This document shows, piece after piece, positions 26,799-36,551 of a stretch of 64,000 bases of DNA. Origin of the DNA: an uncultured Pseudomonas sp. (GTDB lineage: Bacteria; Pseudomonadota; Gammaproteobacteria; Pseudomonadales; Pseudomonadaceae). The position numbers and the translations under genes were made by a program. Where the stretch lies: contig NZ_CAJYVE010000028.1 of assembly GCF_913777995.1 (NCBI RefSeq), forward strand, positions 1 to 64,000, written 5' to 3'. The notes under the pieces are model-generated. The model did no database searches. It was not told the origin of the DNA and saw only the letters and a program-made list of their open reading frames with translations. Numbering within the stretch: position 1 is the first letter of the stretch; each line of letters opens with the position of its first letter.

Positions 26799-29447
26799 GT
26801 GAGTGATTCCGGCCGAGCCGATGCCATCCTGGCCCAATTGCCCCGCGAAGGCCGTGGGCGCCTGAAAGTCTTCCTTGGCGCCGCGCCGGGGGTTGGCAAG
26901 ACCTACGCCATGCTGCAGGCCGCCCACGGCCAGTTGCGCCAGGGTGTGAAGGTGCTCGCCGCCGTGGTGGAAACCCATGGTCGGGCGGAAACCGAAGCCT
27001 TGCTGGGCGGCCTGCCGCAGTGGCCGTTGCTGCGCAGCCAGTACCGGGGCATGACCTTGGAGGAAATGGACCTCGATGGGCTGCTGCAGGCCGCGCCCGA
27101 TCTGGCGCTGGTCGACGAACTGGCGCACAGCAACGCGCCCGGCAGCCGCCACGCCAAGCGCTGGCAGGACGTCCAGGAACTGCTGGCCGCCGGCATCGAC
27201 GTGTACACCACGGTCAACGTTCAGCATCTGGAGAGCCTCAACGACCAGGTTCGTGCCATCACCGGCGTGCAGGTGCGTGAAACCCTGCCCGACTGGGTGC
27301 TGCAGGAAGCCTTCGAGCTGGTGCTGATCGACCTGCCACCCCGCGAGCTGCTGGAGCGCCTGCGCGACGGCAAGGTCTACGTGCCGGAGCAGGCCCGCGC
27401 CGCCATCGACGCGTTTTTCAGCCAGACCAACCTCACCGCACTGCGCGAGCTGGCGATGCAGACCGCCGCGGCGCAGGTGGACAACGACCTGGCCCAGGGC
27501 TACCGGCAGTTGGGGCAGACCGCCCCGGCGCTGCGGGGGCGCCTGCTGGTGGGGGTGGATGGAGATGCCCAGGCCGACCTGCTGGTGCGCCATGCCAGCC
27601 GCGTCGCGCAGCGTCGTCATCTGCCCTGGAGCCTGGTGCATGTGGATGCTGACCGGCCGCTGGACGAGCAGGGCCGGGCCTACCTGCAAAGCGCCCAGCA
27701 ATTGGCCGAGCGCCTGGGCGGCGAAGTGGTGACCCTGCGTGCCGGGGAAGTGGCGCGTACCCTGTTGCAACATGCCGAGGAGCGCCGCGCCAGCGTGGTG
27801 CTGGTCGGCCAGTCGCGGCACCGCTGGCGGCGCCGGCTGAGCGGTGGCGGGGTGGCCGAACGGCTGTTGCGCGAGGCCCATGGCCTGGAAATCAGCGTAC
27901 TCGACAGCGACACCTCGCCAACCCGCCCGCGCCGCCGCGTCGGGCTGCCGTCACGGGGGTTCGACTATGCCTTGGCGGTGCTTGCCACCGTTCTGGCCAG
28001 CGCGGCAGCCTGGGCGATTTCCGGCTGGTTGGCGTTGCCGAACATCTCGCTGATCTTCCTCATGGCGGTGCTGCTGGTGGCGGTGCGCAGCAGCGTAGGG
28101 CCGGCGCTGGCCTGCGCCGCGTTGTCGTTCCTGGCCTACGATTTTCTGTTCATACCGCCGAACTTCTCCCTGAGCATCCAGCGCGAAGAAGACGTGCTGA
28201 CCCTGGCGTTCTTCCTGTTAATGGCAGCGCTTACCGGCCAGCTCGCCAGCCGCCAGCGCCGCCAGTTCAAGGCGTTGCGTGCCACGCAGGAAGAAACCAG
28301 CACCTTGCTCGACCTGTCGCGCAAGCTCACCGCAGCCACGGACCGTCAGGCCGTGCTCAACGCCGCCGGGCAGCACCTGGGCGGCTCGCCGCACCAGCAG
28401 ATGTGCCTGCTCGGACGCGACGCCGAGGGGGCCTGGACGGTGGAGGTGGGCGGGCCGCTGGCGTTTTCCGACGCCGAACGCGTGGCGGCGGACTGGGCCT
28501 GGGAGCATGACCAGCCGGCCGGGCGCGGCACCGGGACCTTGCCGTCAGGACGCTGGTGGTGGTGCCCGGTGTCGGCCGAGGAAGGCCCGCTGGCACTGCT
28601 CGGTGTATGCCCGCGCAACGGCCAGGGGGTCAGTGCCGAGCAGCGGCGCTTGCTGAGCGCCCTGTGTCAGCCGCTGGCCCAGGCCCTGGCTCGCGCGCAG
28701 CTGGCCCAGGACCTGGAGTCGGCGCGCCTGCATGGCGAGACCGAGCAATTACGCAGCGCCTTGCTGGCCTCGGTGTCCCACGACCTGCGCACACCGCTGA
28801 CCGCCATGCGCGGCAGCATCGACAGCTTGCTGGCACTGGGCGAGGCGATTGGCGTGGACGACCGCCGCGAGCTGCTGGAAGGCACTCGCGATGAGGCCGA
28901 GCGCCTGGACCGCTACATCCAGAACCTGCTGGACATGACCCGTCTGGGCCACGGTTCGCTGAAGCTGGCACGCGACTGGGTGGCGCCGGCGGACCTCGTC
29001 GGCAGTGCGCTGAACCGCCTGCGTGCGGTGCTTGCACCGCTGCAGGTGGAGGTGCAGGTCGCCGATGGCTTGCCCTTGCTGTACGTGCACGCGGCGTTGA
29101 TCGAGCAGGCGCTGGTCAACGTGCTGGAGAACGCCGCGCGCTTCTCGCCGCCCGGCGGGCGGTTGCTGATGCAGGCCGAGGCGCAGGACAGTGAACTGCG
29201 CCTGGCGGTGAGCGACCAGGGGCCGGGCATTCCCGAGGCCGAGCGCAGCAAGATCTTCGACATGTTCTACACCGCCGCACGCGGCGACCGGGGCGGGCAG
29301 GGCACCGGCCTGGGTCTGGCGATCTGCCAGGGCATGGTCGGTGCGCATGGCGGGCGGGTCAGCGTCGGCGAGGGGCTGGACGGGCAGGGCACCTGCATGA
29401 CCTTGCACCTGCCGTTGCCGACGCAGCCGCAAGGTGAAGTGGAATGA
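26799..29447 (+). CDS. kdpD: KdpD, potassium/turgor sensor histidine kinase
   Basis: An 882-residue membrane sensor kinase starting with GTG. Domains in order: the KdpD N-terminal domain with Walker A GAAPGVGKTYAML (about 20-230), a universal-stress-like domain (about 245-370), four membrane helices of the DUF4118 type (about 390-490), a GAF-like region, HisKA with the phosphorylated His in SVSHDLRTPLTAMRG, and a HATPase domain (NVLENAARFSP, DQGPGIP, GTGLGLAICQGM). It senses low K+ and phosphorylates KdpE, and in the absence of stress dephosphorylates it. The length is normal for the family. The ribosome site before the GTG is weak, which would keep expression low. kdpE starts 32 bp after the stop. 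Confidence 0.96.
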   Translation: MSDSGRADAILAQLPREGRGRLKVFLGAAPGVGKTYAMLQAAHGQLRQGVKVLAAVVETHGRAETEALLGGLPQWPLLRSQYRGMTLEEMDLDGLLQAAPDLALVDELAHSNAPGSRHAKRWQDVQELLAAGIDVYTTVNVQHLESLNDQVRAITGVQVRETLPDWVLQEAFELVLIDLPPRELLERLRDGKVYVPEQARAAIDAFFSQTNLTALRELAMQTAAAQVDNDLAQGYRQLGQTAPALRGRLLVGVDGDAQADLLVRHASRVAQRRHLPWSLVHVDADRPLDEQGRAYLQSAQQLAERLGGEVVTLRAGEVARTLLQHAEERRASVVLVGQSRHRWRRRLSGGGVAERLLREAHGLEISVLDSDTSPTRPRRRVGLPSRGFDYALAVLATVLASAAAWAISGWLALPNISLIFLMAVLLVAVRSSVGPALACAALSFLAYDFLFIPPNFSLSIQREEDVLTLAFFLLMAALTGQLASRQRRQFKALRATQEETSTLLDLSRKLTAATDRQAVLNAAGQHLGGSPHQQMCLLGRDAEGAWTVEVGGPLAFSDAERVAADWAWEHDQPAGRGTGTLPSGRWWWCPVSAEEGPLALLGVCPRNGQGVSAEQRRLLSALCQPLAQALARAQLAQDLESARLHGETEQLRSALLASVSHDLRTPLTAMRGSIDSLLALGEAIGVDDRRELLEGTRDEAERLDRYIQNLLDMTRLGHGSLKLARDWVAPADLVGSALNRLRAVLAPLQVEVQVADGLPLLYVHAALIEQALVNVLENAARFSPPGGRLLMQAEAQDSELRLAVSDQGPGIPEAERSKIFDMFYTAARGDRGGQGTGLGLAICQGMVGAHGGRVSVGEGLDGQGTCMTLHLPLPTQPQGEVE

Positions 29448-29479
29448 GGTAGGGTAATGCACATTTGCGCAGGGCAATC

Positions 29480-30175
29480 ATGAGCCAGACTTCGACCATT
29501 CTCGTCATCGATGACGAACCGCAGATCCGCAAGTTCCTGCGCATCAGCCTGGCATCTCAGGGCTACAAGGTGCTGGAGGCGGCCAATGGCGCCGAAGGTC
29601 TGAACCAGGCGGCGCTGAATCGCCCCGACCTGGTGGTGCTCGACCTGGGCCTGCCGGACATGGACGGCCAGCAGTTGCTGGTGGAACTGCGCGAATGGCT
29701 GCATGTGCCGGTGATGGTGCTCTCGGTGCGCGCCAGCGAGGCGCAGAAGGTCCAGGCCCTGGACGGCGGCGCCAACGACTACGTGACCAAGCCCTTCGGT
29801 ATCCAGGAGTTCCTCGCCAGGGTCCGCGCCCTGCTGCGCCAGCGGCCCGAGGGCCAGCCGGCAGCGGCGGCCCTGCAGCTGGGCGCCTTGCACATCGACC
29901 TGGCCAGCCGCCGGGTGCAGCTCAATGCGCAGGACGTGGCCCTGACCCGCAAGGAATACGCGGTGCTGGCCGAACTGGCTCGCCACCCTGGGCGGGTGAT
30001 TACCCAGCAGCACCTGTTGCGTGAGGTCTGGGGGCCGACCCACACCCAGGACACCCACTACCTGCGCATCGTCATCGGCCACCTGCGCCAGAAGCTGGCC
30101 GACGACCCGACTGCGCCGCGCTACATCATCACCGAGGCCGGCGTCGGCTACCGCCTGGCCGCCGCCGAGGCCTGA
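29480..30175 (+). CDS. kdpE: KdpE, response regulator for kdpFABC
   Basis: A 231-residue OmpR-family regulator. The receiver domain has the acidic pair DDE near the start, the phosphorylated Asp55 in VVLDLGLPDMDG, and Lys in VTKPFG. A winged-helix DNA-binding domain follows (about 130-228, RKEYAVLAELARHPGRVI, ending with RYIITEAGVGYRL). Phosphorylated by KdpD, it should activate kdpFABC. The ATG at 29480 has AGGG upstream; a frame five codons longer exists without support. Confidence 0.96.
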   Translation: MSQTSTILVIDDEPQIRKFLRISLASQGYKVLEAANGAEGLNQAALNRPDLVVLDLGLPDMDGQQLLVELREWLHVPVMVLSVRASEAQKVQALDGGANDYVTKPFGIQEFLARVRALLRQRPEGQPAAAALQLGALHIDLASRRVQLNAQDVALTRKEYAVLAELARHPGRVITQQHLLREVWGPTHTQDTHYLRIVIGHLRQKLADDPTAPRYIITEAGVGYRLAAAEA

Positions 30176-30223
30176 AAGGCGCGGCTCAAGCCACTGTCAC
30201 CCAGCCTTGCTGTGCCGCGCGGC

Positions 30224-31252
30224 TCAGCGCCCTTCGCCTTCATAACGGTCCAGGGTGTCGCGGGCGATTTCGCGACCCAGGGCGATCAGTTCCGGGGCCT
30301 TGTAGAACTCGAAGAAGCGGCACACCCGCTTGGGCACGTTGATGAGGATATCCGGCGGGTAACCGGCGATCTTGTACTGCGCCAGGGAGGTCTGCATCAC
30401 CTCGAAACTCTGGTTGATCAGGTCCAGCAGCGAGGCCGGGCCGACGTTGTCGACGATCACCGTGCCGGTGGCAGATTTCGGCGCGCCTGGCGCCTGGGGC
30501 GCGGCGGCGGGCTGCTGGCCCTGAGGGTCGGCACTGGTTTCGGTCAGCCAGGGGTTGGGCGGTTGCGGGGTGGGCAACAGCGTGTCGTCTTCACCGGCCA
30601 GCTTGCGCCGGAACGGCAGGCGCGAGCCCAGCGAGTCGAGCAGCAGGTCGAAGCGCTTCTTCACCGCCGGCGGACGTTCGATCACCGGCAGGCTGTAGTG
30701 CTGCTGGTGCGAGGCGTTGAGGTTGACGGCGACGATCAGGTCGCAATGGCTGGACACCACCGGCACGATGGGCAGCGGGTTGAGCAGCCCGCCGTCGACC
30801 AGCATGCGCGAGCCCTGCAGCACTGGGGTGAACAGACTGGGGATGGCCGCCGAGGCCCGCATGGCCTGGTGCAGGCAGCCTTCCTGGAACCAGATTTCCT
30901 GCTGGTTGGTGAGGTCGGTGGCCACCGCCGTGTAGGGAATCGCCAGGTCCTCGATGTTGATCTCGCCGACGATCTCGCGGATCTGGCCGAACACCTTTTC
31001 GCCACGGATCGCTCCCAGGCGAAAGCTCACATCCACCAGGCGCAGCACGTCGAGGTAGTCCAGGCTCTCGATCCACTGGCGGTAGTGCGGCAAGCGCCCC
31101 GCGGCGTAGATGCCGCCGACCACTGCGCCCATCGAGCAGCCGGCGATGCAGGCGATCTGGTAGCCGCGCCGTTCCAGTTCTTCGATCACGCCGATGTGCG
31201 CATAACCCCGTGCACCGCCCGAGCCCAGGACCAGTGCTATTCGTTTGCTCAT
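30224..31252 (-). CDS. Patatin-like phospholipase
   Basis: A 342-residue protein of the bacterial patatin/RssA family. The oxyanion loop GSGGARGYAHIGV and the nucleophile elbow GCSMGAVVGG (Ser near residue 40) are at the N-terminus, and the catalytic Asp is in VDGGLLNPLP. The active site is a Ser-Asp dyad acting on phospholipid or other acyl esters. After the catalytic domain comes a low-complexity Pro/Gln/Ala-rich linker of about 60 residues and a conserved-looking end (PPDILINVPKRVCRFFEFYKA). No signal peptide, so it is probably cytoplasmic. AAGGAA lies eight bases before the ATG. It is convergent with kdpE across 48 bp with no clear terminator. Confidence 0.88.
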   Translation of the reverse strand: MSKRIALVLGSGGARGYAHIGVIEELERRGYQIACIAGCSMGAVVGGIYAAGRLPHYRQWIESLDYLDVLRLVDVSFRLGAIRGEKVFGQIREIVGEINIEDLAIPYTAVATDLTNQQEIWFQEGCLHQAMRASAAIPSLFTPVLQGSRMLVDGGLLNPLPIVPVVSSHCDLIVAVNLNASHQQHYSLPVIERPPAVKKRFDLLLDSLGSRLPFRRKLAGEDDTLLPTPQPPNPWLTETSADPQGQQPAAAPQAPGAPKSATGTVIVDNVGPASLLDLINQSFEVMQTSLAQYKIAGYPPDILINVPKRVCRFFEFYKAPELIALGREIARDTLDRYEGEGR

Positions 31253-31398
31253 TGCCAGGTTCCTTGTGCGGATTGATGTGAGGGCATCGCAAGCCGGGGG
31301 CGAGAAAAAACTGGGGTGAAACGCCGGTCGTCATGGCACTTTCGCGGCAATGCACCGTCAAAGCCGTTACCCCCAATTCTCTTCGAGGAACCATTCCC

Positions 31399-31677
31399 AT
31401 GAAAGCCTGGATCTGTCTGCCCCTGGTCATGGTGGCGCTTGCGGGCTGTGCCGGCAAGACCAACTATCGGGCCAGCTGCGGCACCGAACTCGATGCAGCC
31501 TGGCATGAACTCGATCTGGCCAAGGCCGAAGGCTTCGCCGGCACGGTCAGTTACTCCAAGGCGCTGTCGCTGCTCACCGCGGCGAAGACCCAGCAGCAGT
31601 TCGAAGGTTTCGAAGGCTGCACCCAGAAAGCCGAGAAGGCCCGCTTCTACATTCGCGAGTCGCGCGCCGGTCGTTGA
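31399..31677 (+). CDS. Small exported lipoprotein
   Basis: A 92-residue protein with a lipoprotein signal peptide and lipobox LAGC (MKAWICLPLVMVALAGC), so the mature protein is acylated at Cys17. The mature part is short and largely helical with two Cys, and ends in RFYIRESRAGR. This matches small conserved Pseudomonas lipoproteins without assigned function. GAGGAA precedes the ATG at 31399; the longer frame from 31333 has no ribosome site. Divergent from the patatin gene. Confidence 0.75.
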   Translation: MKAWICLPLVMVALAGCAGKTNYRASCGTELDAAWHELDLAKAEGFAGTVSYSKALSLLTAAKTQQQFEGFEGCTQKAEKARFYIRESRAGR

Positions 31678-31804
31678 TCGGTGCGTCACGCAAAAGCTTG
31701 GCCAGCGAGCCCCGTTCTGCGAGGAAAGCGCCTACGCTAACTCTATAGCGTGCTCACCTGTGGCATTGTAATGGCCACGAGCAGATGTCGAGAGAGGCTG
31801 GGTA

Positions 31805-32722
31805 ATGGGCAGAACACTGGATGCATGCCTCAGTGCGATCAACGAAATCGTGCTGGGCAAGGAAGCGCAGGTACGCCTGGCCATGACCTGCCTGCTGGCC
31901 GGCGGTCATCTGTTGATCGAGGACTTGCCCGGCATGGGCAAGACCACGCTCAGCCATACCCTGGCCCGGGTACTGGGCCTGAGTTACCAGCGCATTCAGT
32001 TCACTTCCGACCTGTTGCCGGGGGACATCCTCGGCACTTCGGTATTCGATCGCGAAACCGGGCAGTTCACCTTCCACCCGGGGCCGATCTTCACCGAGCT
32101 GGTGCTGGCTGATGAAATCAACCGCGCCACGCCCAAGAGCCAGAGCGCGCTGCTCGAAGCCATGGAAGAAGGGCAGGTGTCGATCGAGGGCGCCACGCGT
32201 CTGCTGCCCGATCCGTTCTTCGTCATTGCCACTCAGAACCCGTTCAGCTCCGGCGGTACGTTCGCCTTGCCGGAATCGCAACTCGACCGCTTCCTGATGC
32301 GCATCTCCATGGGTTACCCGTCGCGTTCGGCAGAGCGCGCCTTGCTGCTTGGCCAGTCACGCCGCGTCTTGCTGCCCCAGGTGCAGGCGCTGCTCAACCA
32401 TGCCGAGCTGGGCCTGCTGCAGGCCCAGGCACGTCAGGTGCGGGCCAGCGATGCGCTGGTCGACTACGTGCTGCGTCTGGTCGAGGCCACCCGCAGCCAG
32501 CCGCAGTTCGCCTTTGGCCTGTCGCCCCGCGCCAGCCTGGCGATCCTGGCGGCGGCCAGGGCCTGGGCGCTGCTGCTCAATCGCGACTATGTCATTCCCG
32601 AAGACGTCCAGGCCATTCTGCCTGCGGTGGTCGGCCATCGCCTGCGTGAGCGCAGCGACCCCACCGGGCATGGTGGCAACGCCCTGGTGCAGTGGTTGCT
32701 GCGCGAGGTGCCGGTGCTGTGA
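31805..32722 (+). CDS. MoxR-family AAA+ ATPase
   Basis: A 305-residue MoxR-type ATPase. It has Walker A DLPGMGKTTL, Walker B VLADEINRA, sensor 1 ATQNPF, and a C-terminal lid domain with SPRASLAILAAARAWALL. MoxR proteins act as chaperones for neighbouring von Willebrand, DUF58 or transglutaminase proteins. The stop overlaps the GTG start of the DUF58 gene (GTGA), and tgpA follows, the standard three-gene arrangement in pseudomonads. Confidence 0.93.
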   Translation: MGRTLDACLSAINEIVLGKEAQVRLAMTCLLAGGHLLIEDLPGMGKTTLSHTLARVLGLSYQRIQFTSDLLPGDILGTSVFDRETGQFTFHPGPIFTELVLADEINRATPKSQSALLEAMEEGQVSIEGATRLLPDPFFVIATQNPFSSGGTFALPESQLDRFLMRISMGYPSRSAERALLLGQSRRVLLPQVQALLNHAELGLLQAQARQVRASDALVDYVLRLVEATRSQPQFAFGLSPRASLAILAAARAWALLLNRDYVIPEDVQAILPAVVGHRLRERSDPTGHGGNALVQWLLREVPVL

Positions 32723-33675
32723 TCGGCCCCTTCAAGCCGTTCTGGCATCGCTGGCTGGCCCGCCGTATTCCGGCGGCGCCCCGGGTGGTGCTCGACCACC
32801 GGCGCATCTTCATCCTGCCTACGCGCAGCGGCGCGGCGTTCGCCCTGGTATTGGTGCTGATGCTGTTGGCCTCGATCAACTACCAGAACAGCTTGGCCTA
32901 TGCATTGACCTTTCTGCTGCTGTCGTTGGGCGTGCTTGCCATCCTGCACACCTACCGTAATCTCAGTGCGCTGGTGCTCAGTGCCAGCGCGACACGCGCG
33001 GTGTTCGTCGGTGAGACCGTGCTGCTGCGCCTGCGTCTGGACAGCACCGGCCAGTCGCACCAGGCCATTGGCGTGGGCTGGAGCCGCGAGCAACTGCAGT
33101 GCCGCGACGTGGCCAGCAACGGTCACAGCGAGCTGGAGCTGGCGCTGCCATCACAAGCCCGTGGTTGGCTGAAGGCGCCGCGTATCCGTGTCGAAAGCGT
33201 GTTCCCGCTGGGCCTGCTGCGCGCCTGGAGCTGGCTGGACCTGGAGCAAAGCGTGCTCATCTATCCGCAACCGGTGGCCGGGCGCATACCGCTGTTGGCC
33301 GGGGTGCAGCCGCACGCCGAAGACGATGGGCAACTGACCCGTGGCCAGGGGGTGGACGACTACCAGGGTTTGTGTAATTACGTGCCGGGTGACAACCTGC
33401 GGCGCCTGCACTGGAAGGCCTGGTCGCGGGGGCAGGGGTTGCTGGTCAAGGAATTCAGTGACCTGAGCGGCCACGACCTGTGCCTGGACTTCATGGCCAT
33501 GGCCGGTGATATCGAAGAGCGCCTGTCGCGCCTGTGCTACTGGGTGCTGGAGCTTTCCCAGCGCCAGCAACCCTTTGCCCTGCGCCTGCCGGGTTACGAG
33601 GTGGCCGCCGACAGCGGCGAGGGCCACCGCGACACTTGCCTGCGCGCCCTGGCGCTGTACGGCGTGCGCCCATGA
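32719..33675 (+). CDS. DUF58-domain membrane protein
   Basis: A 318-residue protein starting with GTG that overlaps the moxR stop. Two N-terminal membrane helices (AFALVLVLMLLASIN and ALTFLLLSLGVLAIL) are followed by a cytoplasmic part with the DUF58 signature DDYQGLCNYVPGDNLRRLHW (about residues 213-232). Some DUF58 proteins carry a degenerate vWA fold. It is expected to work with MoxR and the transglutaminase; the molecular role is not established. The stop overlaps the tgpA start by ATGA. Confidence 0.88.
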   Translation: MIGPFKPFWHRWLARRIPAAPRVVLDHRRIFILPTRSGAAFALVLVLMLLASINYQNSLAYALTFLLLSLGVLAILHTYRNLSALVLSASATRAVFVGETVLLRLRLDSTGQSHQAIGVGWSREQLQCRDVASNGHSELELALPSQARGWLKAPRIRVESVFPLGLLRAWSWLDLEQSVLIYPQPVAGRIPLLAGVQPHAEDDGQLTRGQGVDDYQGLCNYVPGDNLRRLHWKAWSRGQGLLVKEFSDLSGHDLCLDFMAMAGDIEERLSRLCYWVLELSQRQQPFALRLPGYEVAADSGEGHRDTCLRALALYGVRP

Positions 33676-35678
33676 ACGGCAGCGCCGCCGAGCTGGGCCG
33701 GCCCATCACGCGCACCGCACTGACCTGGCTATTGCTGGCCCAGGCGCTGATCATCGTCCCTTTCATCCCGCACATTCCCGTGCCGCTGGTGGGCCTGTGG
33801 CTGGTCTGCACGCTGTGGCGCATCCAGATTTTTCGCATGCGTGCGCGCATCCCGGGCACCTGGGTCAAGGCCGCCCTGATGGTCGGCACCGCCGGCGGAG
33901 TGTACCTGGCGCGGGGCAGCCTGGTGGGGTTGGAAGCCGGCGCGGCGCTGCTGATCGCCGCCTTCGTACTGAAGATGCTGGAGATGCACAGCCACCGTGA
34001 TGCCCAGGTGCTGATCTTCCTGGGCTTTTTCTGCGTGCTGGTGGGCTACCTGTTCGAGAGTGCCCTGGGCTGGGCGCTGTTCACCCTGCTGCCGGTGACT
34101 ACGCTGCTGGCGGCGATGATCGGCCTGCAGCGCAGCGACCCCAGCGGCCACCCGGCCGCCTCGCTGCGCCTGGCGGTGAAGCTGGTTGTACAGGCGGTGC
34201 CGCTGATGCTGGTGCTGTTTCTGTTCTTTCCGCGCCTGGACCCGCTGTGGTCGTTGCCGCAGCCCAGCAACAAGGGCCTTACCGGGCTTTCCGACAGCAT
34301 GTCGCCGGGGGATATCGCCGAGCTGGGACGTTCCTCGGCGCTGGTATTCCGTGCCAGCTTCGAGGGCGACCTGCCGCCACGCGAGCGTCTGTACTGGCGT
34401 AGCCTGACCCTCGACCTGTTCGATGGCCGGCGCTGGTCGCAGTCACCGCAGACGCAGAGTGTGCAGTTTCCCGACTGGCAAAAGGACGGCGCGCCGCTGG
34501 CCTACAGCATTGTCATGGAGCCCAGTGGCAAGCCCTGGCTGCCGAGCCTCGACGTGGCCCAGACCGATCAGCCTGACGTACGCCTGATGGGCGACTTTCG
34601 TCTGCAGCGCCGCCGCCCGGTGAGTCAGTCGCTGATGTACAACGTGAAGTCCTGGCCTGAAGCCGTGCGCGACCTGCAGCCGGGGGAGGGCGTGCAGCAT
34701 CAGGCGCTGCAACTGCCGGCGCGGGGCAACCCGCAGGCGCGCCAATGGGCGGCTGACCTGCATCGACGCTACCCGCAAGCCGACCGACTGGTCGGGGCGC
34801 TGCTCGACACCTTCCGCCAGCCGCCTTACCGCTATACCCTCAAACCGCCGGTGCTGGGGCCGGACAGTGTCGATGATTTTCTGTTCAACAGCCGCCAGGG
34901 CTTCTGCGCCCACTATGCCGGCGCCATGGTCTTCGTGCTGCGCGCCGCCGGTATCCCGGCGCGTGTAGTGGCCGGCTACCAGGGCGGCGAACTCAATCCC
35001 GAAGGCGAGTACCTGACCATACGCCAGTTCGACGCGCATGCCTGGGTCGAATACTGGCAGCCGGGGCGTGGCTGGCTGAGCGTCGACCCGACTGCCGCCG
35101 TAGCGCCGTTGCGCATCGAGCAAGGCCTGGAGCAGGCCCTGGCCGCCGACGAAGCCTTCCTGGCCGATGCCCCGATGTCGGTGCTGCGCTATCGCCACGT
35201 GCCGTGGGTCAACGCGCTGCGTCTGAGCTGGGACAATCTCAACTACAGCTGGCAGCGCTGGGTGCTGGGCTACCAGGGGCAGCAGCAGTTGCAGATACTC
35301 GACCGCTGGTTTTCCGGTTGGCAGGCGCTGGCCTTTCTGGGCGGCTTGCTGCTGAGCCTGGGGCTGGCCGCGCTGTGGCTGTTCAAACCGTGGCTGCGTG
35401 AAAGCGACGCGCAACTTCGGCTGTTCAATACGTTCGAACGCTTGTTGGCGCAGCACGGACTGCAACGCCTGCCGGGCGAGGGGGCCCAGGCATTCGGCGA
35501 GCGGGCGGCTCGTCATTTTCCAAGGCAGGCCGGCGCCATAACGGCGTTCACCGGACAATTCGTGGCGTTGCGCTACGCCGCGCCTGCCAGCTCGTTGCAC
35601 GGCCTGCGCCGCGCGCTCAAGGATGTGCGTCGTCAATTGCCATGGCGACGGGCTGCTGGCAAGACCACAGAATCCTGA
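33672..35678 (+). CDS. tgpA: TgpA-type membrane transglutaminase
   Basis: A 668-residue inner-membrane protein with about five N-terminal helices (residues 15-190), a periplasmic transglutaminase-like domain and one C-terminal helix (about 550-575). The Cys-His-Asp triad is visible: Cys near residue 411 in RQGFCAHYAG, His in FDAHAWVEYW, Asp in LSVDPTAA. The P. aeruginosa homologue TgpA is essential for growth in that species and is thought to act on the cell envelope. Length and layout agree. The ATG at 33672 overlaps the DUF58 stop. Confidence 0.92.
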   Translation: MNGSAAELGRPITRTALTWLLLAQALIIVPFIPHIPVPLVGLWLVCTLWRIQIFRMRARIPGTWVKAALMVGTAGGVYLARGSLVGLEAGAALLIAAFVLKMLEMHSHRDAQVLIFLGFFCVLVGYLFESALGWALFTLLPVTTLLAAMIGLQRSDPSGHPAASLRLAVKLVVQAVPLMLVLFLFFPRLDPLWSLPQPSNKGLTGLSDSMSPGDIAELGRSSALVFRASFEGDLPPRERLYWRSLTLDLFDGRRWSQSPQTQSVQFPDWQKDGAPLAYSIVMEPSGKPWLPSLDVAQTDQPDVRLMGDFRLQRRRPVSQSLMYNVKSWPEAVRDLQPGEGVQHQALQLPARGNPQARQWAADLHRRYPQADRLVGALLDTFRQPPYRYTLKPPVLGPDSVDDFLFNSRQGFCAHYAGAMVFVLRAAGIPARVVAGYQGGELNPEGEYLTIRQFDAHAWVEYWQPGRGWLSVDPTAAVAPLRIEQGLEQALAADEAFLADAPMSVLRYRHVPWVNALRLSWDNLNYSWQRWVLGYQGQQQLQILDRWFSGWQALAFLGGLLLSLGLAALWLFKPWLRESDAQLRLFNTFERLLAQHGLQRLPGEGAQAFGERAARHFPRQAGAITAFTGQFVALRYAAPASSLHGLRRALKDVRRQLPWRRAAGKTTES

Positions 35679-35691
35679 GCGGGGGTAGATC

Positions 35692-36459
35692 ATGACATCG
35701 ATGGTGGGGCATCTGATTGCCGAAGTCCTGGCGCTGGAAGTGCGCCTGTTTGCCTGCCAGGCACGCCTGGCGGTTTCCACTGACAGCGAGGCCTTGCACG
35801 ACCTGCGTACCACGGTACGTCGTCTGCGCAGCGTGTTGCGACCCTTGCGGGGAATTGACGGGGTCGACGAACTGGAAGACGCGGCGCGGGAGGTCGGGCG
35901 CGTAACCACACCGTTGCGTGACCAGCAGGTGCTGTGCGAATACCTCAATGCGCACGGCTGGCAGAGCCTGGCCAGGCCACGTGACCAGCATCTGCAGCAG
36001 ACCTGTCCGAAAGTGGCCCTGAGCCCGGAACTCAAGCGTCTGTTCGAACGGCTGGGCAAGTTCCCTGAACGGCTGCGCGAGCAGCAGCGCGAAGGGCATT
36101 TGCGCGGCCTGCGCAGACGCATCGGAAAGCGCCTGGACAAGCAATGGGACAAGCTGCGCGAGGCGATGGCCGATCCCGAGCATGATCGGCATCACCTGCG
36201 CCTGCTGATCAAGCGGGTACGCTACGCCGCCGAAGTCTATCCAAGGCTCAGCCATCAACCGTCCGGCATGGCGGCTCATCTCAAGCGCGCGCAAGGTGCC
36301 CTGGGCGATTGGCACGACCGTCTGCAATGGCTGGCCCTGGCCGAGCGCCATGCAGACCTGGCGCCCTGTGTCGCGCTGTGGCAGTCCGGTATCGAAGAAG
36401 CGCAGCGGCACTCGGATATCGCCTTGCAACGCCTCGGGCAAGCCTGTTTCGAGGCCTGA
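35692..36459 (+). CDS. CHAD-domain protein
   Basis: A 255-residue helical protein with CHAD features: conserved His near the start (EALHDLRTTVRRLRSVLRPL) and a second basic helix pair (HHLRLLIKRVRYAAEVY, then LGDWHDRLQWL). CHAD domains bind polyphosphate through basic residues. It has no CYTH partner domain. It begins 13 bases after tgpA and may be co-transcribed. GGGGGT precedes the ATG. Confidence 0.88.
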   Translation: MTSMVGHLIAEVLALEVRLFACQARLAVSTDSEALHDLRTTVRRLRSVLRPLRGIDGVDELEDAAREVGRVTTPLRDQQVLCEYLNAHGWQSLARPRDQHLQQTCPKVALSPELKRLFERLGKFPERLREQQREGHLRGLRRRIGKRLDKQWDKLREAMADPEHDRHHLRLLIKRVRYAAEVYPRLSHQPSGMAAHLKRAQGALGDWHDRLQWLALAERHADLAPCVALWQSGIEEAQRHSDIALQRLGQACFEA

Positions 36460-36551
36460 GGCGGCATCAATGGCGTAAATGCCTTTTTGCAGTTGCAAGC
36501 GAGCTGGCTAAGCTGTGGCGGTCCTCAGACCACAACGAAGCGGAGCCTTGC